From Bradyrhizobium prioriisuperbiae (lineage in GTDB: Bacteria > Pseudomonadota > Alphaproteobacteria > Rhizobiales > Xanthobacteraceae): DNA of 64,000 nt. Each line of letters starts with the position of its first letter. The stretch's first letter is position 1. A program made the position numbers and the translations under genes. The notes below the pieces were generated by a model. That model was given only the letters and a program-made list of their open reading frames with translations, made no database searches and was not told the origin of the DNA. The stretch spans positions 4,328,501 through 4,392,500 of the forward strand of contig NZ_CP135921.1 of the NCBI RefSeq assembly GCF_032397745.1, given 5' to 3'. This document shows, in pieces, positions 16,019 through 24,098 of this stretch.

Positions 16019-16777
16019 TCAAAACACCGAAAACCGCCCCACATAGCGCCCGAACACCGTGACCTCGTCCGGATCGAAGGCCTGGTCCGGGTACATCTTG
16101 TTGTCGGACTTCAGCACATAGCGGATGTGGCCCTCGGGGCGCTCCACTGCGACGCGTTTCAGCGTGCGGCCGAGGCCGTAATCGACGGCCCAGATGCCGT
16201 CGGGCTCGATCTGCTGGCGGCTGGTGTCGACGAACACGATGTCGGTGCGCTGGATGGTCGGCTCCATGCTGTCGCCGTCCATGGTGAAGGCGACGGTGCG
16301 GGCGAGATTGGCGCGGGCGAGGCCACGCAGCACCGCGGCCGGGATCCGCCACCAGTCGGCGACTTCCTCGCGCGTCTGCATCTCGCCGACCTCGATGGTC
16401 ATGACGGTGCCGGTGGAGCCGCCGCCGATCCGTCCGCGCATCTGCGGCAGTGCGTCGGGAAAGGGACGGTCCAGTTCAGTCGTCGGCCTGTCGAGATCGG
16501 GATCGGGCTCGAACTCCTCGCCCGCCGGCACGCGTTTCTGCTCGGGAGCTGCCTGCTCCTCGGTGCCCTTCCGCCACAGCAGCCAGTCCTCTGACGTCGA
16601 CAGCACGCTCGCGATCTCGCGCAACAGCCTGGGACGTTTCACCCGGCCCTGTTCGATGGCGTCGATGCCCTGCTGCTTCATGCCGACACGATCCGCCAGC
16701 GTCTCCTGCGACAGCCCGAGCTTGGCGCGGCGCATCTTCATGCGACGGCCCAACGCCGATGCATCCACCTCTTTCAT
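16019..16777 (-). CDS. Phage-type repressor, XRE domain with S24 (LexA-like) peptidase
   Basis: A 252-residue CI/LexA-like repressor. Residues 8-70 form an XRE helix-turn-helix (RRAKLGLSQETLADRVGMKQ). After a proline- and acid-rich linker, the S24 self-cleavage domain carries the nucleophile in GDSMEPT near residue 169 and a candidate general base lysine in LGRTLKRVAVE near residue 206. RecA-stimulated autocleavage on DNA damage is expected from the family. GGAGGG precedes the ATG. It is divergent from the YdaS/DnaA-domain operon, the layout of a phage immunity region. Its last 120 bases are duplicated 940 bp away. Confidence 0.92.
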   Translation of the reverse strand: MKEVDASALGRRMKMRRAKLGLSQETLADRVGMKQQGIDAIEQGRVKRPRLLREIASVLSTSEDWLLWRKGTEEQAAPEQKRVPAGEEFEPDPDLDRPTTELDRPFPDALPQMRGRIGGGSTGTVMTIEVGEMQTREEVADWWRIPAAVLRGLARANLARTVAFTMDGDSMEPTIQRTDIVFVDTSRQQIEPDGIWAVDYGLGRTLKRVAVERPEGHIRYVLKSDNKMYPDQAFDPDEVTVFGRYVGRFSVF

Positions 16778-16815
16778 GGGAAGACCCTCCGATCAAAAGA
16801 TCCGGTGCGTTTAAT

Positions 16816-16932
16816 CCTCATGGTGAGGAGCGCGACAGCGCGTCTCGAACCATGAGGCCACCGACCTCGCCAACAATCTGTTCGGGCCGCATCCTTCGAG
16901 ACGGCGCCGTGCGCCTCCTCGGGATGAGGAGA
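16816..16932. repeat. Intergenic palindromic repeat, family E, two segments
   Basis: CCTCATGGTGAGGAGCGCG and GCGTCTCGAACCATGAGG at 16816-16860 form an inverted pair, and a second related unit, CATCCTTCGAGACGGCGCC to CTCCTCGGGATGAGGAG, lies at 16890-16932. Related sequence is at 10525-10585. It sits between the S24 repressor gene and its divergent operon, which suggests insertion into an older immunity region. Confidence 0.55.
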
Positions 16933-16978
16933 GAGGCACGGCAACCTTCAGCTCCGCCGCGCCGTACCAAAACTTCAG

Positions 16979-17026
16979 TTATCCACTCATACTGATTTTT
17001 AAGTTGCGGTCAACCGATTAATCAGT
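16979..17026. promoter_or_regulatory. Control region: DnaA-box-like site and inverted repeat
   Basis: TTATCCACT at 16979-16987 differs from the DnaA box TTATCCACA at one base. It is followed by the inverted repeat ACTGATT (16991-16997) and AATCAGT (17020-17026), whose right arm ends 13 bases before the ATG of the YdaS-like gene. The S24 repressor or the YdaS/Cro-like protein is the probable ligand of the inverted repeat. The DnaA-domain protein of the operon could read the box. Confidence 0.5.
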
Positions 17027-17039
17027 GACGATTGCGGCC

Positions 17040-17435
17040 ATGACAAATAACAACCATGCCCCGCAAGGTCCTCCGGCACCCTCGCCACAGGCGCAAAACG
17101 ACGCTCCGACAGTCGATCCCGCATCACCTCTGTCCGTCTCGGGCTTGCCGCTGCAGGGCCTGCACAAATCGGCGCTGCGCGAGGCTTGCGAGCTTGCCGG
17201 CGGGCAAAAATCCCTCGCCGCGCGCATCGGCACCACGCAGTCGATGGTCTGGTACTGGCTGGTGCGCAGCAAGCGCGGGGTGCCCGGCGAGTTCGTGCTT
17301 GCCGTCGAGGCGGTGACCGGCATCAGCCGGCACGCGCTGCGGCCCGACATTTTTCCCGAACCTGATCCAACGTCAAACACCGATGCGTCATCTGCGACCG
17401 GCGCATCGCAAACAATCGTGGAGGACTGCCGATGA
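17040..17435 (+). CDS. YdaS/Cro-like helix-turn-helix protein
   Basis: A 131-residue protein with a YdaS-type Cro fold in the middle: ALREACELAGGQKSLAARIG followed by TTQSMVWYWL and PGEFVLAVEAVTGI. In lambdoid phages such Cro-like proteins act opposite the CI repressor, which matches its position divergent from the S24 repressor. The N- and C-terminal tails are low-complexity. An in-frame GTG at 17025 is possible, but the ATG at 17040 leaves the operator free. Its stop overlaps the next ATG by 4 bases. First gene of a five-gene coupled operon. Confidence 0.85.
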   Translation: MTNNNHAPQGPPAPSPQAQNDAPTVDPASPLSVSGLPLQGLHKSALREACELAGGQKSLAARIGTTQSMVWYWLVRSKRGVPGEFVLAVEAVTGISRHALRPDIFPEPDPTSNTDASSATGASQTIVEDCR

Positions 17436-18223
17436 CACTCACGTCGATGATACCTGCCCGCGCGCCCGACCAGCCATCATCCGCCGATGTTCCTGCGGAA
17501 CGCAGCGTCACCGCCGCGCTGACACCGGCGCAGGACAAGGCCATCCTGACACTGTGGGGCGAACTGCACGACACGTTGCAGATCGCGCGGCGGATGAATC
17601 GCAGCGAAGCCGAGATCGCCAACCGCCTGGCGCAGTTGCGCGACGAGGACGGCACCGCGATGACGCCGACGCAATACGCGCTGCATCACGCCCGCAAGCG
17701 GCGGCTGGCGCGGCTGACCGCGGCGGCGGCGCAGGTGCCGCAGGATTCTCCGGTGGTGCGGGTGGCGCCACGTGATCCATCGCGCGATCGACAGCGGGTT
17801 ACTAATTCCTGGGTGAAACGACAGCGCGGCCGCTACAGTGCGCCGCTGGTCGCCCGCGAGCCGAATCCCGCATGGACAGTGCCGTCGCCAGGATCGCAGG
17901 CGAGATACGACCTGCCGGCGCCGACCGCGCGCACCATCCAGCATGCGGTGTGCGCCTATTACCAGGTCACCCTGCAGGATCTGCTGTCGCCACGGCGTCA
18001 TGCCGAGATCATGCGGCCGCGCCAGGTCGCGGTCTGGCTCTGCCGCACCATGACGGCGCTGTCGATGCCGAAGATCGGCCAGCTGTTCGGCGATCGCGAC
18101 CACACCACCATTCTCGCCGCGATCCGCAAGGTCGCCGACCAGCTGCCGCAGGACAAGGAGCTGCGCGCCGACGTCGAGGCACTGACGCAGCAGCTGCACG
18201 AAGGAACGGTGTTTCAGCCATGA
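17432..18223 (+). CDS. DnaA domain-IV protein without an ATPase domain
   Basis: A 263-residue protein. Residues 30-70 look like a GcrA/Myb-type helix-turn-helix (AILTLWGELHDTLQIARRMN). Residues about 190-235 are the DNA-binding domain IV of the replication initiator DnaA: RPRQVAVWLCRTMTALSMPK then IGQLFGDRDHTTILAAIRKV, which contains the DnaA signature (FGxRDHTT). There is no Walker A or B motif and no AAA+ domain, so it can bind DNA but not assemble or melt an origin as DnaA does. It may recruit or antagonise the host initiator. Both ends overlap neighbours as ATGA. Confidence 0.88.
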   Translation: MTLTSMIPARAPDQPSSADVPAERSVTAALTPAQDKAILTLWGELHDTLQIARRMNRSEAEIANRLAQLRDEDGTAMTPTQYALHHARKRRLARLTAAAAQVPQDSPVVRVAPRDPSRDRQRVTNSWVKRQRGRYSAPLVAREPNPAWTVPSPGSQARYDLPAPTARTIQHAVCAYYQVTLQDLLSPRRHAEIMRPRQVAVWLCRTMTALSMPKIGQLFGDRDHTTILAAIRKVADQLPQDKELRADVEALTQQLHEGTVFQP

Positions 18224-19203
18224 GCGGAGCGGAATCTTCAAGCATGAGCGGAGCGGTGCCTTCAAGCATGAGCCAGGCGGCGTTTCAGATGAGTCAACCT
18301 GCGACGTCGACGCCGCCGGCCAGCGCGGCCCACTGGTTTCGCGTCTACAACGCCGTGGTGGACGATCCCAAGGTGCAGCAGCTGCCAGACGCCCTGTTCA
18401 AGGCGCTGGTCAATCTGTGGTGCCTGGCCTCCCAGAACGGCGGCACGCTGCCGCCGACCGACACTGTCGCTTATCGGCTGCGCATGAAGCCGGCGCGGGC
18501 GGCTGAGATCCTTGCGCGCCTGGTCGCTGCCGGCCTGATCGATGACCATGCGGGCGTGTTCGTGCCGCACAATTGGGGGACACGGCAGTACAAGCGTGGC
18601 GTCACGGACGTGACGTCGGCGGAGCGGTCACGGCGCTACAGGGCGCGCAAGCGTGACGCAGGTCGTGATCCGGGCCGTGACGCGAACGTGACCGTCACGC
18701 CCCAAGAGTCAGAGCAGATCAGATCAGAGCAGAGCACAGCAGAGGCGCGCGACGTTTCGAAATCGGATGAAGACAGGTTGCGACAGGCGATCGCCGGGGC
18801 CTTCATGGCGGCCAAGGCTCCGAGCGTGCCGGACACCGCACGCGCTGGCGTCTGGCTGCGCCAGGGGTATGACGCCGGCATCATCCTTGCCGTCGTCACC
18901 GAGATCGTCGCCCGCAAGCCCCGGTTGGCCAGCCTGAACTATTTCGACGGGCCGATTCGCGACGCTCACGCCGATAAAGCGCCTGTCCGCATTGGCCCAA
19001 CTCTGGTGCAGACCGCGGCGGACATCCGCATCGAGGATGCGGTGAAGATGTTCGCCAGGACACACCACTGGTCGCGCCATGCGGGCCCCGCACCCGGGCT
19101 CGCCGGCTGCCGCGCCCCGGCGGCGCTGTTGGCGCAATTCGGCCTGTTGCCCGACGGGCGGCCCAATCCGGCGGCGTCGCGCGGCGAGGGCGAGCGGGCA
19201 TGA
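18220..19203 (+). CDS. Primosomal/phage replication-type protein with winged helix
   Basis: A 327-residue protein. After a repetitive start (MSGAESSSMSGAVPSSMSQ, from a short tandem duplication), residues 35-115 form a DnaD/phage-O-like winged helix: HWFRVYNAVVDDPKVQQLPD, then LFKALVNLWCLASQNGG and a LARLVAAGLID helix. A basic linker RSRRYRARKRDAGR and a helical C-terminal half follow. The arrangement resembles phage helicase-loader or replisome-organiser proteins. I cannot assign a named family. It overlaps both neighbours by ATGA and follows the DnaA-domain gene, which supports a replication role. Confidence 0.7.
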   Translation: MSGAESSSMSGAVPSSMSQAAFQMSQPATSTPPASAAHWFRVYNAVVDDPKVQQLPDALFKALVNLWCLASQNGGTLPPTDTVAYRLRMKPARAAEILARLVAAGLIDDHAGVFVPHNWGTRQYKRGVTDVTSAERSRRYRARKRDAGRDPGRDANVTVTPQESEQIRSEQSTAEARDVSKSDEDRLRQAIAGAFMAAKAPSVPDTARAGVWLRQGYDAGIILAVVTEIVARKPRLASLNYFDGPIRDAHADKAPVRIGPTLVQTAADIRIEDAVKMFARTHHWSRHAGPAPGLAGCRAPAALLAQFGLLPDGRPNPAASRGEGERA

Positions 19204-19844
19204 CGCATTTCCATATTCCCGGCAAACAGAAAGGCATCCCCATGGGCAACGACGTCGCCAACGACAATGTCACGCGGCCGGCGCCCCGGCGCGCGACCAA
19301 ATCCAGGCGCGGCAAACGCAAGCGGGTCGGCCGTCTGCGGCGACAGCGTGCGGAGCAGGGCATGCCGACGCCGGAGCGGCTGGCGTTTGCCGAGGGCCAT
19401 GTGGAGATCGGCGACGACGAACAGGGCGGCCGGGTCTACACCATTCGCGATGCGCCGCTGGAGCGGCTGAGTGCGCGCGGCGGCATCGACCCGAAGGAAT
19501 ATTCGGCGCTGATGAAGTTCAAGCAGCACTGGTATCACGCCGGCCTGCTGCCGATGGTCGGCAGCGTCGATCTCAACCGGGTGTTCGCGCCCGACCCCGG
19601 CGCCTATTCCGGCATGGCGAAAAACGAGCGCCAGGTGTTTCATCGCCAGCGTTATCGCGAGGCGGTGCAGCACATTGGCCTGCGTGCCTCGCTGGTGGTC
19701 GAGCGCGTGGTCTGCAACGAACAGACGCTCGAGATGGCGGGGCTGGCGCTGAACTGGCGCACCCCGGCGCAGGCCCGCGCCGCCGCCACTGAACTGCTGC
19801 GCGACGCCGGCTATCGTCTGGCGCAACTGTGGGGGATCGGATGA
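19200..19844 (+). CDS. Hypothetical basic protein of the phage-like operon
   Basis: A 214-residue protein I do not recognise. The N-terminal 50 residues are strongly basic (RRATKSRRGKRKRVGRLRRQ), suggesting nucleic-acid binding. The middle contains FKQHWYHAGLLPMVGSVDLN and the end is a helix ALNWRTPAQARAAATELLRD. Alphaproteobacterial phage and prophage genes with a similar basic start and a tryptophan-rich helical end exist, but I will not assign one. The start overlaps the previous stop as ATGA; an internal ATG at 19242 is an alternative. Confidence 0.65.
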   Translation: MTHFHIPGKQKGIPMGNDVANDNVTRPAPRRATKSRRGKRKRVGRLRRQRAEQGMPTPERLAFAEGHVEIGDDEQGGRVYTIRDAPLERLSARGGIDPKEYSALMKFKQHWYHAGLLPMVGSVDLNRVFAPDPGAYSGMAKNERQVFHRQRYREAVQHIGLRASLVVERVVCNEQTLEMAGLALNWRTPAQARAAATELLRDAGYRLAQLWGIG

Positions 19845-19939
19845 TCAGTCCGTGGATCGTCTGGACCGCGATCATTGCGGCGCTTGTCGTCATCGAACTC
19901 GTGGCGCTCGCGGTCAATGGCGCGATGCATCTGCCGTGA
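19841..19939 (+). CDS. 32-residue single-pass membrane peptide
   Basis: A very short gene that continues the operon. The ATG overlaps the previous stop as ATGA (19841-19844) and the frame ends at TGA 19937-19939. The peptide is one hydrophobic helix, beginning MISPWIVWTAIIAALVV and ending VNGAMHLP, with aromatic residues near the membrane boundary. The same 4-base coupling as the four preceding genes is the main reason to believe it is translated. Small membrane peptides in phage operons can act as holin-like or membrane-anchoring partners, but there is no direct evidence for either. Confidence 0.55.
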   Translation: MISPWIVWTAIIAALVVIELVALAVNGAMHLP

Positions 19940-19959
19940 GGACAGGTGTGGGCGTCAGC

Positions 19960-21009
19960 TTAGTGCGTGGAAGCCCGGCTGTCGTTGCAGCCGGCTTTCT
20001 TCCAGGCGTCGATGCCGCCTTCGATATGGCAGGCGGTGTTGAGGCCCGCGTCCTGCGCGGCCTGCACCGCCATCGCCGAGCGCTCACCAAAGGCGCAATA
20101 GAACACCAGCCGCTTGCCGGTGGATTTCGCCAGTTCATGCAGGGTGCCGCCGGGGGCGATGTTTTCCAAAAGCACCGTGTAGGGCACGTGCAGCGCCCCC
20201 GGAATCGCGCCGTGCCGCTCCCGCTCGGAACGTTCGCGCAGGTCGATCAGCGCGATATCGGGCCTGGCGGCAAGCGCCAGCGCCTGCTGCGCCGTCAGCG
20301 CCCAGCCGCGCCGCGCGATCTCCTCCTGGTGCAGGCCGACCCTGAGATTGGCCGGCACCACCACGTCCATCATTTTCGGGTTGGCGAGCTTGAGGTTGTT
20401 CATCAGCTCCACGTATTCGTCGACCGATGTCACCTGCAGCCGCGGATTGAACGCCTTCTCCTCGCCGATGGTGGAGACGGTGTCGCCTTTATAATCGTGC
20501 GCCGGGAACACCATGGTCGCATCCGGCAGCTTCAAGAGCCGGCCGAACAGCGATTCGAACTGCATCCGCGGATCGCCGTTCTGGAAATCGGTACGGCCGG
20601 TGCCGCGAATCAACAGCGTGTCGCCGGTGAACACCCGGTCCGGCATCACGAAGCTGTAGGAATCGTCGGTGTGGCCGGGGGTGTAGATCACGTCGAGGGC
20701 AAGGCCTTCGATGGTGAGCTTGTCGCCGTCGGCGAGCCGCATCGAGACGACGTCGGCCCTGGTCTGTTCGCCCATCACGGTGATGCAATGGGTCTTGTCG
20801 CGCAGCGCGCCGAGGCCGGTGATGTGGTCGGCATGAAGATGGGTGTCGATCGCCTTGACCAGCCGCAGATCGAGTTCGCGCACCAGTTGCAGGTAGCGGT
20901 CGACCTTCTCCAGCACCGGGTCGATGATCAGCGCTTCACCGCCGCGGCGGCTGGCGAGCAGGTAGGAATAGGTGCCCGAGGTCTGATCGAAAAGCTGACG
21001 AAAGATCAT
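19960..21009 (-). CDS. MBL-fold persulfide-dioxygenase-like protein fused to rhodanese
   Basis: A 349-residue fusion. The N-terminal two thirds is an ETHE1/glyoxalase-II-like metallo-beta-lactamase domain: THLHADHITGLG near residue 57, YTPGHTDDSY near residue 110, FTGDTLLIRGTGRTDFQNGD near residue 130 with the GRTDF signature of persulfide dioxygenases, and FPAHDY. The last 100 residues are a rhodanese domain with LIDLRERSE and the active-site cysteine loop CAFGERS near residue 304. Such fusions oxidise glutathione persulfide and move sulfane sulfur in sulfide detoxification. The start at MIFRQLF (21009) fits family length, though its ribosome binding site is weak. Confidence 0.9.
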   Translation of the reverse strand: MIFRQLFDQTSGTYSYLLASRRGGEALIIDPVLEKVDRYLQLVRELDLRLVKAIDTHLHADHITGLGALRDKTHCITVMGEQTRADVVSMRLADGDKLTIEGLALDVIYTPGHTDDSYSFVMPDRVFTGDTLLIRGTGRTDFQNGDPRMQFESLFGRLLKLPDATMVFPAHDYKGDTVSTIGEEKAFNPRLQVTSVDEYVELMNNLKLANPKMMDVVVPANLRVGLHQEEIARRGWALTAQQALALAARPDIALIDLRERSERERHGAIPGALHVPYTVLLENIAPGGTLHELAKSTGKRLVFYCAFGERSAMAVQAAQDAGLNTACHIEGGIDAWKKAGCNDSRASTH

Positions 21010-21144
21010 CTTCACCGCACCGCGCAATGGATGCGGAATCGTAACATTTTTACGCAATGCGCGGAAGATGGAAGCGAGTCCCGCGCTGTCACCTCCTTGC
21101 GATCTCGCGGCTTGAGGGCGAGGGCAGGAGACTTGTGGACAACG

Positions 21145-23646
21145 TTACGCGACCTTCGCCGCGTTTCTGACGCGCGTGTGCAGCATTTTCGCCACTTCGG
21201 ATGCGCGTTTCGGCCGGCTGAAATAATAGCCCTGCATTTCGGCGCAGCCGTCGGCGCGCAGAATATCGAGCTGGTCTTCGGTCTCGACGCCTTCCGCCGT
21301 GGTCGTCTTGCCGAGACTGACGGCGAATCGCACCACCGCGCGCGCGGTAAGTCGCGCTTCTTCCTTCGCGCCCGCCAGTTCGCTGACAAAGCTGCGGTCG
21401 ATCTTGATCTTGTCGAATGGAAATTTCTGCAGGAAGCTCAACGACGAGTAGCCGGTGCCGAAGTCGTCCAGAGCGATCCGGACCCCGAGCTGGTGCAACT
21501 GGCGCAGCGTCGCGAACACCGCCTCGCTGTCATGCATGATGACGGTCTCGGTCACCTCGAGCTCCAGCCGGTGCGGCGCGATCCCCGATGTGGCCAGCGC
21601 GCCCACCACCAGCGCCACCAGGTCCTTGCTGCGGAATTGCGCGGGCGACAGATTGATCGCGACGTTGAGGTCGCCGGGCCAGGCCGCCGCCGTGGCGCAT
21701 GCGGTGCGCAACACCCATTCGCCGAGCGGCACGATCAGGCCGGTCTCTTCCGCCAGCGGAATGAAGTCCTTGGGCAGCACCAGTCCACGTCGCGGATGAT
21801 GCCAGCGCAGCAGCGCCTCGACGCCGCTGATTCGTCCGCTCTCGAGTTCGAGGAACGGCTGGTAGTGCAGTTCGAATTCGCTGCTCGCCAGTGCGTTGCG
21901 CAGGTCGTGCTCGAGCTCCCGTCGCGCCCGCATCTGTTGATCGAGTTCGGGCTCGAAGAAGTGGAACGCGCCGCGCCCGCTGCCCTTGGAGCGATAAAGC
22001 GCAAGATCTGCGCACTTGAGGATCTCGTCGGAATCAGCGCCGTCGCGCGGAGCCACCGCGATGCCGATGCTGGTACCGGTGATCACCTGATGGTCGCCGA
22101 GATCGAACGGCGTGCAAAGCGCCTTCTGGATCTGCTCGGCGAGCGCTGTGGCCTCGATCATGGGATTGGAGACGTGCGCGATCACGGCGAACTCGTCACC
22201 GCCGAGCCGTGCGATCAGGGCTGTATCGCTGATGCAGGCATTCAGCCGCGCCGCGACGGCCTGCAGCAGCGCGTCGCCGGTCGGATGCCCAAGCGTATCG
22301 TTGATCTCCTTGAAATGGTCGAGATCGAGCATCAGCACGGCGAGGCTCGGCCCGTCCCGGCGCGTGATCGCCAGCGCATGTTCCAGCCGCTCCCGCAGCA
22401 GTGTGCGGTTCGGCAGGCCGGTCAGCGCGTCGTGCTGGGCCATGTAGATGATCCGCGCCTCGGCCTGCCGCTGCTCGGTGACGTCGAGATGGGTCGCGAC
22501 CCATCCGCCGCCGGGCATCGGCTGCCGCGTGACGCAGATCAGGCGGCCGTCAGCCAGTTCGTCGACCCGGCTCGACGGCGTATCGCTCGGCAGTGCCCTC
22601 AGGTTGGACAATACCTGCGTTGCGGCACTTTCGCTGGTCTCGCCCTTGAGGATGCCGTTGGTGATGCGGTGCGTGATGATGGCGTGATGCGACGTTCCCG
22701 CTTGCAACAGCTGCGGCGGCAGCCGGTACATCCGGGCGTAACGATCGTTGCAGACCACGAGGCGCTTGTCCGCGTCGAACATGCACAGGCCTTCGCCCAT
22801 GTTGTTGATCGCCGTGTCCAGCCGCAGTGTCTGCTCCTGCAGCTCGCGCTGCGAGTCTTCGAGCTGCTGCCGCGCCTGCGAGAGCTGCTGGATGATTCCT
22901 TCGAAGGTGCGGGTCCGGCTGGCGAGCCGGCGATCCGCCAGCACGCCGATAAAGCTCATGCCGAGCACCGACAGGGCGACGCCGGCAATCGCCAGCGCGA
23001 GGAGCGAGGCGGACAGCGACAGCGTATCCGGTGTCCGTGTCGGATCGGGGATGATCTCGATAGCGCCCATCGCCGTGAAATGATGCGACACGACCGCAAG
23101 GGTCAGGAAAAGCGCGGCGGTAAGTGTTTCCCGTCTGCCGCTGCCGCGCAGCGCGATCGTCAGGGCGACATAACCGAAGATCATTCCCAGCACGATGGAT
23201 GCGATCACCAGGTCCGCCGCCCAACTGATGCGGCCCGGGACTTCGAGAGCCCACATGCCGAGATAGTGCATGCCCGCGATGCCGCCACCCACGATGCCGC
23301 CGCCGATCGGTGCACGCCATTGCGCGTGACCGCCGGCCGCAATGCCCAAGCCGATGGTCGTCAGGAGCATCGCGAGCGCGAGGGATACGCCGGTCAGGAT
23401 GACGCCATATCCGGTGGACACGCCGGGCTCATAAGCGAGCATCGCGATGAAATGAGTGCCCCAGATCCCGAAGCCGAAGGCGGCGCCGGCGATCGCGATC
23501 CAGGCCCGGCGCATGGTGGCCTGCGATGCGATGGCACGATGAAAGATGCTGATGGCAACGATGCTGGCGGCAAAGCAAACGAGGCCGGCGAGCAGCACCA
23601 GCCGCCAGTCGTGCTCGTTCGTGAGACAGCCCAGAACACGGAACAT
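21145..23646 (-). CDS. MHYT-PAS-GGDEF-EAL cyclic-di-GMP signalling protein
   Basis: An 833-residue membrane protein. The N-terminal seven-helix MHYT sensor, proposed to bind a metal and sense a diatomic gas, has three motif copies: THFIAM, GMHYLGM and SHHFTAM. A coiled coil and a PAS-like segment follow. The GGDEF domain has an intact LGGDEF active site near residue 482 and no RxxD inhibition site where expected. The EAL domain near residue 610 keeps EALLRW, NLSPAQF, DDFGTGYSS and KIDRSFV, so both synthesis and hydrolysis of cyclic-di-GMP are possible. The ATG at 23646 and a TTG at 23661 are both possible starts. Confidence 0.92.
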   Translation of the reverse strand: MFRVLGCLTNEHDWRLVLLAGLVCFAASIVAISIFHRAIASQATMRRAWIAIAGAAFGFGIWGTHFIAMLAYEPGVSTGYGVILTGVSLALAMLLTTIGLGIAAGGHAQWRAPIGGGIVGGGIAGMHYLGMWALEVPGRISWAADLVIASIVLGMIFGYVALTIALRGSGRRETLTAALFLTLAVVSHHFTAMGAIEIIPDPTRTPDTLSLSASLLALAIAGVALSVLGMSFIGVLADRRLASRTRTFEGIIQQLSQARQQLEDSQRELQEQTLRLDTAINNMGEGLCMFDADKRLVVCNDRYARMYRLPPQLLQAGTSHHAIITHRITNGILKGETSESAATQVLSNLRALPSDTPSSRVDELADGRLICVTRQPMPGGGWVATHLDVTEQRQAEARIIYMAQHDALTGLPNRTLLRERLEHALAITRRDGPSLAVLMLDLDHFKEINDTLGHPTGDALLQAVAARLNACISDTALIARLGGDEFAVIAHVSNPMIEATALAEQIQKALCTPFDLGDHQVITGTSIGIAVAPRDGADSDEILKCADLALYRSKGSGRGAFHFFEPELDQQMRARRELEHDLRNALASSEFELHYQPFLELESGRISGVEALLRWHHPRRGLVLPKDFIPLAEETGLIVPLGEWVLRTACATAAAWPGDLNVAINLSPAQFRSKDLVALVVGALATSGIAPHRLELEVTETVIMHDSEAVFATLRQLHQLGVRIALDDFGTGYSSLSFLQKFPFDKIKIDRSFVSELAGAKEEARLTARAVVRFAVSLGKTTTAEGVETEDQLDILRADGCAEMQGYYFSRPKRASEVAKMLHTRVRNAAKVA

Positions 23647-24098
23647 GCCGTTTGCCCGCAATCGTTTGTGTCAAAGTATCCGGAACCGTTGCGCAATCTC
23701 GCTAACGCCGACAGGGATCTGGTTGCATGGTTATTGTGCCGTAAAACAAACCGCTCCGATTGTCGGCGCTGCCGCGGCGGAGCGGTATCACCTTGCTGCG
23801 ATGCGACTTGGGGTGGGAGAAGTACGGTGAGGGATCTATGACGGTTGCGAGGGCGTCGCCGAATCGATCATCGCGTGCTGGTATTGCCGCATGCGCGTTT
23901 TCAGACATCCATTTCCGTGCCGGACAACTTGTCACGCGGCGCGCCGTCACAGGACAAGGCGTCACAGGACAATGCGTCGCTTTTCGCCCGCATGCGCGGT
24001 TTGCTAATCTCATTCGACTCCGGTTGCGGCCGGCGTCTTTGTCGCTCGCTGTCAATTGCGTGTGTTGATCGAATGCCGCTGTTGGTGGGGAAAACAAA
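23647..24098. other. Intergenic region with hairpin and small tandem repeat
   Basis: No convincing gene in this 450-base stretch; short open frames lack ribosome binding sites. It holds a perfect 9-bp inverted repeat, ACCGCTCCG (23750-23758) and CGGAGCGGT (23778-23786), not followed by a T tract. A 15-bp tandem repeat CGTCACAGGACAAKG occurs twice at 23945-23974. Promoters for the divergent MHYT-GGDEF-EAL and small membrane protein genes must lie here. Confidence 0.5.

Noticed and set aside
19852..23841. A 1,329-codon open frame on the plus strand
   Set aside because: It is antisense to two well-supported genes, the MBL-rhodanese fusion and the MHYT-GGDEF-EAL protein, and its protein is arginine- and glutamine-rich without domains. 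It is a third-position GC artefact.
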